From contig JAAVZN010000011.1 in the NCBI GenBank assembly GCA_022791675.1, forward strand, positions 1-33,394: 33,394 bases of DNA, given 5' to 3'. Positions 9,301 through 16,478 of this stretch are shown one piece after another. The position numbers and the translations under genes are program-made. Numbering within the stretch: the stretch's first letter is position 1; each line of letters opens with the position of its first letter. A model generated the notes under the pieces. It did no database searches, was not told where the DNA came from, and worked only from the letters and a program-made list of their open reading frames with translations. The stretch comes from Clostridia bacterium. Lineage in GTDB: Bacteria > Bacillota > Clostridia > TANB77 > CAG-508.

Positions 9301-12145
9301 ACTTCAAAGAGCAGACAAGTATCCATTACAATATGCAGAAGTAACAGGAAGTGACAAACAAGAGAAAAAATCAAGAGCAGAGGTACGAAATAGTTGTAGA
9401 GTAGCAGAAGGAGAAAATAGACCAATATTTAACAATAGTTATGCAGTTATTTCTTACCAAAAATCAAATCAATATGATTTAACTTATAAAACAGCAGATT
9501 ACGAAAGTGAAATTCTATTTAGAAAAGACAAAGATGAGTCAAAATATAATTATGGATACAGTGGAGGAGAAGACAACCGAGGACCAGTCAATGGAATTGA
9601 TGACCAATATATCATTCGAGCAAATACTTTCTATACTTATGGTGGAGGTCTAACCAAAATAAAAACAGAAGACGAAATTAGAAAAAATGCAATTTTAGAG
9701 ATAGCAGATATAAACTTAGGAATTGAGAAAAGAGCACAACCAGATTTGAGTTTAGCCAAAGACATAAAGAGTGTAAAAGTAAGCATCAACGGAGCAATCC
9801 ATGTATACAATTACGATGATAGATTTAACCCAGCATTGTTTGCAGAAAATGGAGGAAATCCTTTTGATGTACAACCAAGCTTGAAATTTGGAACAAAATA
9901 TGGTGATATGTCTTATACAAGAGCATTATATTCTTCTGATGTTTACTATGAAGATGTAGATCCAGATAACAAATTAAGAGTAAAAGTAACTTATAAAATT
10001 GGTATAAAAAATACATCAGATACTTTAACTTCAATTGTTAACGAAATAGAAGATTACTACGATAGTAAATACTATAATCTTGCTGAAAGAGTAAACGTAG
10101 GAAAAGAAATTGATAGTAATGGCGATATAATTGATGCATCTAAATTAAACTATGATTTCGAAGATTCTGGTAATGGTGAATACTATAAAATCAGAATCAA
10201 AGGTATGAATGTAGTAGTTCAACCACAGTCAAATGAATATATCTATGTTCAATTAGAAGTAAAACAAGATCAAATTGTAGAAATTTTATCACCTGTGGAC
10301 AAAAAACTAGATAATATAGCAGAAATCAGTTCTTATACAACAATTGGTAAAGAGGGATATTATGATGGTGCTTATCAAGGAATTTATGCAGGAATTGATC
10401 AAGACTCACAACCAGGAAACATTGAAATTGATAAACCTACTACTTATGAAGATGATACCGACAAAGCACCAGGATTACAATTAATTTTACAAGAAGAAAG
10501 AAAAATGGACGGAATTGTATTTATTGACCAGACAACAGGAGAATTGCAATCAGGTAAAATTAGAGAAGGTGACGGAACCTACAAAGCGGAAGAAAATGAA
10601 TCAGTTGTACCAGAGGTAAGTGTAAAACTAGTAAGGAAAGATAATTGGCATACCATTGTGGACCGATATGACGAATCATTAAGAGCTTGGGTGCCAGCAG
10701 AAACTAAGACAGACCAAAATGGAGAATACTACATAGGAGGATATATACCAGATGAATACAAAGTAGTCTATACTTGGGGTGGACAAACATATATAGATGG
10801 AAATGGAGATCAAAAACTAATTCGAGTACAAGATTACAAAGGAACGATTTATAAAGAAAAAGATAGACAATATGACTTAGAATGGTATAAACAAAGACAA
10901 CCAAGGTATTCAGATGCAATGGACAACTATGATGAAGCACAAGAATTGCCAAGTGGTTCAAGACAACAAATTGATGAACAATCAGCGGTTTCAACAAATG
11001 CAAACATACAAACAGTAAACAATTATAATGGAGAAATGGAATTAAGAGATGGAACCAAGCAACCATTAAGAACAAAAATTGATTCTATTACGCCAACCTT
11101 TAGAGTAAATGTAGAATACTCAACAGCTCCAACTTATTATAAAGACGAATATGAATTAAACAATGGAGTTTTACAAATGAATGGATCTTATCTTGTGAAA
11201 AAAGATGAATATAAAAACTACTTACAACATGTAGATTTAGGAATTGTAGAAAGAGCAAGACAAGCTGTATCAGTAGAAAAGAGAATTGGCAGAATTAAAC
11301 ATATTCTAGCAAATGGAATGGTACTAATTGATGCAGAAGTGATAGAAGACCCAGTAACAGGAGAAAGAAAACTGAATGATATGACCAAATATGCAGTTTA
11401 TATTCCAAATTCACAAGGTGCCAACGGACAAATTAAATTTGAGTTGGATACAGAACTTGCACATGGTTCAAGAATAGAAGTGTACTACAATATGGTAGCA
11501 AGTAACATAAGTGAATTAGATTACTTGACAGATGACTATTATAAGTATGGTAGTGGATATGGAGAAGATAATGAAAAATTAGTAACAATTACACCAAGTA
11601 CTTTAGTTGATTACTTAGATACTACCCTTTCAACAGACGGAAAAGAAAAAGACATAAAAGGTGAAATTCTAGTAGATTATGAAGAAAAGAGAAAATTAAT
11701 TGACGAACTAGGATTGTTGGAAAATACAGAAGAAATGGACAAATGGATAAAAACAAGTAATAAATCACTAATCGTAATCAAAGGTTTTGAAGACGAAAAA
11801 TTAAGACCAATAGGAACACCAAATGCAAAAACAGAAGCAGAAATAGTTTTAACGGCATATAAGGTATTAGGACAAAATGATGACTTTGTAGCAGGAAATG
11901 AGTTAGAAATTGTAAAAACTGAGAAATCAGGAGGTGCTTCATTGGTAACCGTACTTGGAAATTATATTCCAAGTGTAAGTGTAGAAGAATTTGATGATAG
12001 TACATCAGAAGATATTGTCATTATACCACCAACTGGATTGAGCCAAGAAGAAATAACAAATCACAATTATATTGTAATTGCAATCACAGCAGGAGCTATT
12101 TTAGCAGGTGGAATTATCTTAATAAAAAAATTTTTATTAAAATAA
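3329..12145 (+). CDS. Giant cell-surface protein with DUF11-like, SdrD_B-like and CnaB-like regions and an IPPTG-like C-terminal anchor
   Basis: N-terminal hydrophobic signal (KGITLLLLALMVISMML); DUF11-like segments (YNMKVTNTSDKKIDNVKIVANVPEGTTYG; INYTIKVTNTGKTNL); Pro/Asp/Glu linker; SdrD_B-like segments (ITGVAWLDENEDGERQ; ISGKAWNDIEEKG); CnaB-like (GNLKIIKKDLD...VEETSTGKYEAY); C-terminal IPPTG + TM + KKFLLK. Confidence 0.85.
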   Translation: MEKKVVRTKMKGITLLLLALMVISMMLLGTRVLPAISLGADMQELVVEANLEKYMNYHISDSEQGTLVQYRVKQKIIEGENYIPIKQSEIEIQFNQIDGKYPEQVKTITKATSVTNGKTEGIEENYEYDKQTGRVTIKAENEDYQEVPSQEASDEYLVICYYDTYIEENLERDVSIEVSAKATLAIEEAQIDVNETFEIIVTEKIEDLISVIHQPEIIYNGNIKSNLIHGTSYNTTYQEKEEIVISKKEALEKLELVENNTFIKEENKNLVDLGNNNNLIYKSTKIKKENLEKVLGENGKIEILDQEGNTSVTIDLSNTEWEEDGSFTIYYEQEPETLLWKTSEIQNEGILMLEHTKEIKSSMTEATNVKVQTISQVSGNQVENIIDIQDAKTNVTFQANHKEWSNEQQNEVTFDLSFNANSAKDNMLKNPSLRIEMPSQVEKVIIQNSNIFYGNGMELQETYTETNADGNIVIVANLVGTQTEYRDHKIDLSTDVKIVATIILKKDIERAEENVYLHYTNEYSLDGNHEVGTQEMKVQIDNYQEAIEEIKAEPEYNLATSTQESQENLQLEVAPVKGDVTINDGDTIYEAEFIKYNMKVTNTSDKKIDNVKIVANVPEGTTYGKLRADYHTFEGYYEYILDEEQETVEMNIGSLEPGESISKFYEVKANYLPEGETQKEIEFYANMYVGETLASEYQLHNQIEKSETGVFLTVSPYVQKDEWFYCLKLSGEKEIVEEKEIDPETGEEITIKDMDNYKEVNVTLKFPKEYKPSIMDVKSGYGEDITFSENDIAEDGTMNLKLYTNSSYLFDGFVDRSKVTETPKSEEDLIAVATVEKDGKTYKSNENRLRYMYENVSVSIESDNEGEEVNYNDEINYTIKVTNTGKTNLNYVENSRLYVDIQDFLPKEVRPISAEYDNWEQLPDDNTDPTPEITTEYTNKGLIFRQLAEDTKTDENGKELPNLNLGSVLIPYGETETITVKTKAKKVSEKTQIENKVEVSGEYLTAKTSNTITHTILPYEEPEQPEKPDPDPEKPDPDPEKPDPEEPDPDNPNPEDPSDTYHITGVAWLDENEDGERQTSEKLLSEIPVMLFDANDMTKAKETVQTNGKGEYNFSGLKQGDYFVFFLYDVNQYHVTEYQKKGVSNNYNSDAISKNMELEGKNKTVGIIDATNLKSTLANMDIGLIENKICDLKLDKSISKVTVSTAKGTKQYTYNNEKLAKIEIRAKEIEGATVVIEYKIVVTNEGELATTVGKVVDYLPDGLSFSSELNQDWSAQTGGQIVNNSMAKQKLQPGESLELKLIATKRMNAENTGSFINGAEIGEISNELNISDIDSKPGNRVKSEDDYSEASIIISVSTGAIVYISIGFITIGMIGIGIFLAHKNGKSKLGKLSVFAGLFVTIVATIQLTSIGEYFESSYPKDHIQGGSYNSTQEVGDFATFNWVPDSPIKNEFGSIYFSGGPSGDGGYCVNPGKKAYSGSYRKGGSSVTRTVKNAHEDDISFTITAEGVPITFNATESTYTYGPMTLVSSANCDSCTIDYGVGTMPLTVKKGSNTFSITIPASQGPITKVTATVTKKGMRTETTFKYGNTTWHPTAPNYTYQEREYYWTTNDKGEEVRKSRMVTKNGTYQSVTTKNNLVGKSINVYQISNTQTCTWTPSNTSILVLKEDYDNPKKVMQNVSFNGPKGGGTTGSDGKFFIQDLPSSVNYTLTETVNPNYGYIPESSGTVYGKPGELSRITIKNIKHTGNLKIIKKDLDNSSLKLKDIGYKIRNSKGQYLIAVDDNGVVQKSPSGRIYLGNLKYTTDPSQATEFKTDVNGIIEIINIWEGDYTVEETSTGKYEAYDIDDKYISWSAQTKGTSRYAKVTVTRQTSLNTERPTMTTLYANTLTVYNRRKYIKISGKAWNDIEEKGKSEQDRNALYGDSTDRDLEGILVQLIDMRTGQVVKHDHTGVPIQATTAKDGTYLFEDVIIDELQYYKVEFQYNGMSYRNSLQRADKYPLQYAEVTGSDKQEKKSRAEVRNSCRVAEGENRPIFNNSYAVISYQKSNQYDLTYKTADYESEILFRKDKDESKYNYGYSGGEDNRGPVNGIDDQYIIRANTFYTYGGGLTKIKTEDEIRKNAILEIADINLGIEKRAQPDLSLAKDIKSVKVSINGAIHVYNYDDRFNPALFAENGGNPFDVQPSLKFGTKYGDMSYTRALYSSDVYYEDVDPDNKLRVKVTYKIGIKNTSDTLTSIVNEIEDYYDSKYYNLAERVNVGKEIDSNGDIIDASKLNYDFEDSGNGEYYKIRIKGMNVVVQPQSNEYIYVQLEVKQDQIVEILSPVDKKLDNIAEISSYTTIGKEGYYDGAYQGIYAGIDQDSQPGNIEIDKPTTYEDDTDKAPGLQLILQEERKMDGIVFIDQTTGELQSGKIREGDGTYKAEENESVVPEVSVKLVRKDNWHTIVDRYDESLRAWVPAETKTDQNGEYYIGGYIPDEYKVVYTWGGQTYIDGNGDQKLIRVQDYKGTIYKEKDRQYDLEWYKQRQPRYSDAMDNYDEAQELPSGSRQQIDEQSAVSTNANIQTVNNYNGEMELRDGTKQPLRTKIDSITPTFRVNVEYSTAPTYYKDEYELNNGVLQMNGSYLVKKDEYKNYLQHVDLGIVERARQAVSVEKRIGRIKHILANGMVLIDAEVIEDPVTGERKLNDMTKYAVYIPNSQGANGQIKFELDTELAHGSRIEVYYNMVASNISELDYLTDDYYKYGSGYGEDNEKLVTITPSTLVDYLDTTLSTDGKEKDIKGEILVDYEEKRKLIDELGLLENTEEMDKWIKTSNKSLIVIKGFEDEKLRPIGTPNAKTEAEIVLTAYKVLGQNDDFVAGNELEIVKTEKSGGASLVTVLGNYIPSVSVEEFDDSTSEDIVIIPPTGLSQEEITNHNYIVIAITAGAILAGGIILIKKFLLK
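6391..6500 (+). repeat. Pro-Asp/Pro-Glu-rich tandem coding repeat (PDPDPEKP units)
   Basis: Repeated CCAGATCCAGATCCAGAAAAA-type units encoding EKPDPDPEKPDPDPEKPDPEEPDPDNPNPEDP. Confidence 0.85.
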
Positions 12146-12157
12146 TAATACAATCAT

Positions 12158-12198
12158 ACAAAAAAATTCCTAATTAAGTTATATTAGGAATTTTTTGT
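12158..12198 (+). terminator. Terminator after the giant surface protein gene
   Basis: ACAAAAAAATTCCTAAT ... ATTAGGAATTTTTTGT stem-loop. Confidence 0.75.
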
Positions 12199-12257
12199 AT
12201 TGAGAAAAAATGCATAATATGATATAAATAAAAGGAAGAAGAATTGAGGTTTTAAAA

Positions 12258-13286
12258 ATGAGATTTATCGGTTGCAAGACTTTATTATTAGAAAAAATAG
12301 AAGAAATAATAGAGGAAAATATAAAAGAAGCAAAAACTTTTTGTGATATTTTTTCAGGAACATCAACAGTTGCTCGATACTTCAAAAATAAATATGAAAT
12401 TTATTCGAATGATTTATTATATTTTTCTTATGCTTTGCAAAAAGCAACCATAGAAAATGACAACATTCCCAAGTTTGAAAATTTAAAAAAAATAGGAATA
12501 CAGGATCCAATTGAATATTTGAATCATTTAAAAACAGAAGAGATGGAGAAATTAAAACAAGAAAAGAGATTTTTACAAAATACTTATGCTCCATTGGGAA
12601 ATAGAATGTATTTTACAAACGAAAATGCTTTAAGGATAGATTTTGCTAGAATAATGACAGAGCAATGGAAAAAGAAAAATTTACTTACAGAAGAGGAATA
12701 TTATTATTTAATTGCTTGTATCGTAGAAGGAGTACCTTTTATTTCTAATATTTCAGGTACTTATGGAGCATATCACAAAAAATGGGATAAAAGAACACAA
12801 AATATCTATCAATTATATCGACTTGATGTAGTACAAAATCATAAAAACAATAAATGCTATCATCAAGATGGTGTAGAATTAGTAAAACATATAAAAGGGG
12901 ATATACTTTATATCGATCCACCTTATAATGAAAGACAATATTTACCCAATTATCACGTTTTAGAAACAGTTGCCAAATATGATAATCCTAAAGTAAAGGG
13001 AGTTACAGGGCAAAGAGAGTACCAAGGTGAAAAATCAGATTTTTGTATAAAGAAATCAGTTTCTTTAGCATTTGAACAATTGATTAAAAATGCACATTTT
13101 CGATTTCTTTTAGTTAGTTATAGTACAGATGGACTAATGAAGATGGAAGAAATTGAAAAGATCCTAAAAAAATATGGGAAAAAAGAGACATTTAAACTAT
13201 ATAAACTACCATACAGAAGATTTAAAAGTAGGGAGCAACAAGAAAAAGAAGAGCTAAAAGAATTGGTTTTTTATATAGAAAAATAG
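12258..13286 (+). CDS. D12-class N6-adenine DNA methyltransferase
   Basis: FIGCKTLLL, FCDIFSGTSTVARYFK (motif I-like), DILYIDPPYNERQYLPNYHVLETVA (motif IV DPPY). Confidence 0.85.
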   Translation: MRFIGCKTLLLEKIEEIIEENIKEAKTFCDIFSGTSTVARYFKNKYEIYSNDLLYFSYALQKATIENDNIPKFENLKKIGIQDPIEYLNHLKTEEMEKLKQEKRFLQNTYAPLGNRMYFTNENALRIDFARIMTEQWKKKNLLTEEEYYYLIACIVEGVPFISNISGTYGAYHKKWDKRTQNIYQLYRLDVVQNHKNNKCYHQDGVELVKHIKGDILYIDPPYNERQYLPNYHVLETVAKYDNPKVKGVTGQREYQGEKSDFCIKKSVSLAFEQLIKNAHFRFLLVSYSTDGLMKMEEIEKILKKYGKKETFKLYKLPYRRFKSREQQEKEELKELVFYIEK

Positions 13287-13295
13287 GAGGATAAA

Positions 13296-14147
13296 ATGTT
13301 TATTAAAAGTCCTATGAATTATATAGGAGGAAAATATAGTTTGTTAAAAGAGATTCTACCACTTTTTCCAAAGCCAATTAATACCTTTGTGGACTTATTT
13401 GCTGGAGGTTTGAATGTTGGAATTAATGTAGAGGCAAAAAGAATCATTGTCAATGATCAAATTAACTATTTAATTGATTTATATCAATATCTAAATGAAA
13501 ACGAAACAGACAAAATTATAGAAGAAATAGAAAATATAATCAATCAATATCAACTTTCAATGACCAATGTGGAAGGCTATAATCAGTTAAGAGAGGATTA
13601 TAATTCGAATCTTTCTGCTGAAAAATTATTTGTTTTAACATGTTATGCATTCAACCATCAAATTAGATTCAATAATAGCCAAAAATTCAATACTCCTTTT
13701 GGAAAAGAAAGAAGTTCGTACAATCATAAAATTAAAGAAAATTTAATTCGTTTTTGCGACAAACTACATGATAACAATTTTGAGTTTTCGAATCGAGATT
13801 TTAATGAATTTGATTTTAGTAGATTACAAAAAAATGATTTTGTGTATTGTGATCCTCCTTATTTGATTTCAAATGGATCGTATAATGATGGAAGAAGAGG
13901 ATTTAAAAATTGGACCCTAACAGAAGAAAGACAATTGCAAAAGATACTTGACGAATTGAATGATAAAGGGATTCAATTTGCTTTGTCAAATGTTTTCTAT
14001 CATAAAGGGAATGAAAATATTGAATTAATCGAGTGGAGTAAAAAATATAAAATACATTATTTCAATAAGACTTATAAAAATTGTAGCTATCACTTAAAGG
14101 ATAGAGAAGCAAAAACAGTAGAAGTTCTGATTACCAATTATGAATGA
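13296..14147 (+). CDS. Dam/DpnM-like D12-class N6-adenine DNA methyltransferase
   Basis: SPMNYIGGKYSLLKEILPLFP, TFVDLFAGGLNVGINV, DFVYCDPPYLISNGSYN; GGAGG SD; 9 nt downstream of the first methylase stop. Confidence 0.88.
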   Translation: MFIKSPMNYIGGKYSLLKEILPLFPKPINTFVDLFAGGLNVGINVEAKRIIVNDQINYLIDLYQYLNENETDKIIEEIENIINQYQLSMTNVEGYNQLREDYNSNLSAEKLFVLTCYAFNHQIRFNNSQKFNTPFGKERSSYNHKIKENLIRFCDKLHDNNFEFSNRDFNEFDFSRLQKNDFVYCDPPYLISNGSYNDGRRGFKNWTLTEERQLQKILDELNDKGIQFALSNVFYHKGNENIELIEWSKKYKIHYFNKTYKNCSYHLKDREAKTVEVLITNYE

Positions 14148-14155
14148 TGTTAAAA

Positions 14156-14180
14156 GGCGTTCTAAAAGGTTTAGGACGCC
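14156..14180. terminator. Bidirectional hairpin between convergent methylase and endonuclease genes
   Basis: GGCGTTCTAAA-AGG-TTTAGGACGCC (one G-T wobble); the right arm overlaps the last codons and stop of the minus-strand ORF. Confidence 0.65.
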
Positions 14181-15079
14181 TGATTTAATAACGCAAAAGC
14201 TCGTTTGATCGATTCAGGAGCATTTTCATTTAGTTTAATATTTCCATTACGATTTAAATAGAGTAAAACTTTTTGATGAGGAATGGAATTTGATATGCCA
14301 CCAAAAATACTCAGCCATCGAACAATTTTTGCATTTTTATAATAGGGACTAATAAATTCTTTTTCGATGCTATCGTAATTTTTAATTTCTTCTAATCCAA
14401 TTGCTAATGTTGATAATTGTTTTCCTTCAACTAAAGTTACTTCATTATTTTGTGAATCAAATAAAATGAGATCAGGAATATAAAGATTTATATTATTTTT
14501 ATCTTTTTTTGGCAAAGCTAACAATTTATTTTCTTTTGTTTTAAAATAACCCCTTTCACAACCAGCATGATTTTGATAGATCTCTTTTAATCCATAATAT
14601 TCTCCAGCAAGATGTAATAGAATGGAAGCCATTTTTTCGGAATTGGTTTCATAATACCAATAATTTTCTGGAAGTGAAGTTTCAGAAGGTATTTCAATTC
14701 CTTCTAATTCTAAGTTTAGCATTTGACAAATGTATAAGAATTTATTTTTCCCTTTTGTTCGAGTTACATATCCCTGACTTACACCATGTTTGGTAAGGAT
14801 AATTCTTTTATCCCAACCCAAATATCTTAAGGTTTTCGAAATAATAGACAAAGCTCCAATATTGGGATCATGACCAATGTTTCCAGATTCAGCAGGTTTT
14901 GATAGTCTTCCTGAAATTTCTATTCGATCGTCGAATTTAGTAATTTCAATTGGTACATTTCCAGCAGGTGGTTTTCGCATAGAAGACTTAAAGGAAATGA
15001 GGTCATCAATATTGGTGAATTTTCGATTCCACTCAGAGCAATCTTTACCAACAATAGTAGCACCAATAGTAAGTAACAT
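14171..15079 (-). CDS. Putative type II restriction endonuclease, C-terminal portion
   Basis: PD-(D/E)XK-like YIPDLILFDSQNNEVTLVEGKQ; PAGNVPIEITK and GHDPNIGALSIISKTLRYLGW; adjacent to two DNA methylases. Confidence 0.6.
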   Translation of the reverse strand: MLLTIGATIVGKDCSEWNRKFTNIDDLISFKSSMRKPPAGNVPIEITKFDDRIEISGRLSKPAESGNIGHDPNIGALSIISKTLRYLGWDKRIILTKHGVSQGYVTRTKGKNKFLYICQMLNLELEGIEIPSETSLPENYWYYETNSEKMASILLHLAGEYYGLKEIYQNHAGCERGYFKTKENKLLALPKKDKNNINLYIPDLILFDSQNNEVTLVEGKQLSTLAIGLEEIKNYDSIEKEFISPYYKNAKIVRWLSIFGGISNSIPHQKVLLYLNRNGNIKLNENAPESIKRAFALLNQAS

Positions 15080-15080
15080 A

Positions 15081-15566
15081 TTAGTTCCGAAAAATGCTAG
15101 TATTACTTGGCTTTTTTTGAATTCTTTCTTCTAGTTCTTCATTATACAACATATATTTTTTTACATTAGCATAATAAGAATCAATAAATACAAATTTGGA
15201 AGCTCTTTGGTAAACACCTGTATTTCTTGATTCGTCATCACTTGTTTTGGTTTCTTCGATTGCCATAATAAGATGATCCTGATTTGTTTTTTGGGGTTGA
15301 TTTTCTTGTTCAAATACCAGAAAATCAAAGAAACTTGAATTTCCACTAACAGTTTTTATGATAATTTGTTCAATGTCTTTTAGTTGGATTCCTTCCACTA
15401 AATAATAAAATTGAAAAATGTGATTTTTGATAACAGGTCGTATCTTTATTGTAGAATAATTTTGGATAACTCCTTTAAAATCTTGGACGTATTGATCGAT
15501 AATTTGCTTAATGACAGAAGTCTTTGGTTTTTCTTCTGTTAAAATCCATAAATGTTTCATTTTCAT
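15081..15566 (-). CDS. Putative type II restriction endonuclease, N-terminal portion
   Basis: FFDFLVFE...LIMAIEETKTSDDESRNTGVYQRASKF; directly upstream of the 302-aa ORF, with an A7 tract and a frame change near the junction; GGAAAGGA SD upstream of ATG 15566. Confidence 0.6.
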   Translation of the reverse strand: MKMKHLWILTEEKPKTSVIKQIIDQYVQDFKGVIQNYSTIKIRPVIKNHIFQFYYLVEGIQLKDIEQIIIKTVSGNSSFFDFLVFEQENQPQKTNQDHLIMAIEETKTSDDESRNTGVYQRASKFVFIDSYYANVKKYMLYNEELEERIQKKPSNTSIFRN

Positions 15567-15595
15567 GTATTCCTTTCCTGTTTTATTTGTATGGG

Positions 15596-15624
15596 TTGAC
15601 GAAATTATATAATAGTGTTATAAA
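15596..15624 (+). promoter_or_regulatory. Promoter of the XRE regulator
   Basis: TTGACG (15596-15601), 17 nt, TATAAA (15619-15624). Confidence 0.6.
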
Positions 15625-15631
15625 TATGAAT

Positions 15632-15647
15632 ACCGCATATATGCGGT
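15632..15647. promoter_or_regulatory. Perfect 16-bp palindrome, candidate regulator operator (C-box-like position)
   Basis: ACCGCATATATGCGGT, perfect inverted repeat between the -10 box and the GGAGGT SD of the regulator. Confidence 0.7.
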
Positions 15648-15658
15648 GGAGGTATAAA

Positions 15659-16360
15659 GTGATAGGCGAAAAATTAAAAATAGAACGATTAAAAAAGGGA
15701 ATTTCACAATATAAATTAGCTGAATTAGCAGGAATAAATGAGAAATATTATGGTAGAATAGAAAGAAATGAGAGTTCTCCAACAGTAGAAGTTTTAAATA
15801 GAATATGTCTGGCGTTACAAATTGATTTATTGGAATTCTTTTTATTAGACTGTGGAGAAGTATCAAATTTTTTGAGAAATAAAAAAGTATGTGAAATAAT
15901 GAAAAAGAGTCTTACGAATTCGTGTGATGTCCATTTCAATAGAAATATTTTGCTCGAAAAATGCGAGAATGTTATTTGGTATAATGGCTATATAGGCTCT
16001 TTGAATTTTGATGAATTTGAGATGAAAATATTTGCAGAAGGAAATGTGAAAGCAAAGTTATATCAAGATTGGAAATTAGTAGTAGAACTTAATAATTGTG
16101 ACATTTCGAACGAACTTTTAAAGTATATTAAAAGTGATGAAGAACTTTATGAGCTTGCAAGTTATTCTGATTATGATCCAGAAATATTAGATGAGAAAAA
16201 GGGAAATGTTTTGTTTATTTATGAGTCAAATTGGCTGACAGCTGATATCATAAATAACAATAATAATGAAATAGTAGAAATGGGAATAATATTAGATCAT
16301 GATAATGTTTTGGATAGTTTTTTAAATCAAAATTTGCTGTTTGATTTTATATTCAAATAG
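15659..16360 (+). CDS. XRE-family HTH transcriptional regulator with extended C-terminal domain
   Basis: KLKIERLKKGISQYKLAELAGINEKYYGRIERNESSPTVEVLNRICLAL; GGAGGT SD and GTG start at 15659. The upstream ORF extension from 15524 lacks an SD and covers the promoter. Confidence 0.8.
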   Translation: MIGEKLKIERLKKGISQYKLAELAGINEKYYGRIERNESSPTVEVLNRICLALQIDLLEFFLLDCGEVSNFLRNKKVCEIMKKSLTNSCDVHFNRNILLEKCENVIWYNGYIGSLNFDEFEMKIFAEGNVKAKLYQDWKLVVELNNCDISNELLKYIKSDEELYELASYSDYDPEILDEKKGNVLFIYESNWLTADIINNNNNEIVEMGIILDHDNVLDSFLNQNLLFDFIFK

Positions 16361-16478
16361 TTAGAATAAGAAAGAAAATAGAGTGATTTAAAAATGTGGG
16401 TTTTTCATTATTTAATAGAATATTAACGAAATTTCTTAATATATATATAGTAAAATATTTGTATTAGGAGTTTTTTGT

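Noticed and set aside
15100-15115. A AAA AAG heptamer in the endonuclease as a programmed -1 frameshift site
   Set aside because: The minus-1 frame runs GCC AAG TAA and stops at once; the needed shift is +1 (or loss of one A), so classical -1 frameshifting cannot make the fusion.
15524-15658. N-terminal extension of the XRE regulator in the ORF track
   Set aside because: Covers the promoter, palindrome and SD; GTG at 15659 with GGAGGT is the better start.
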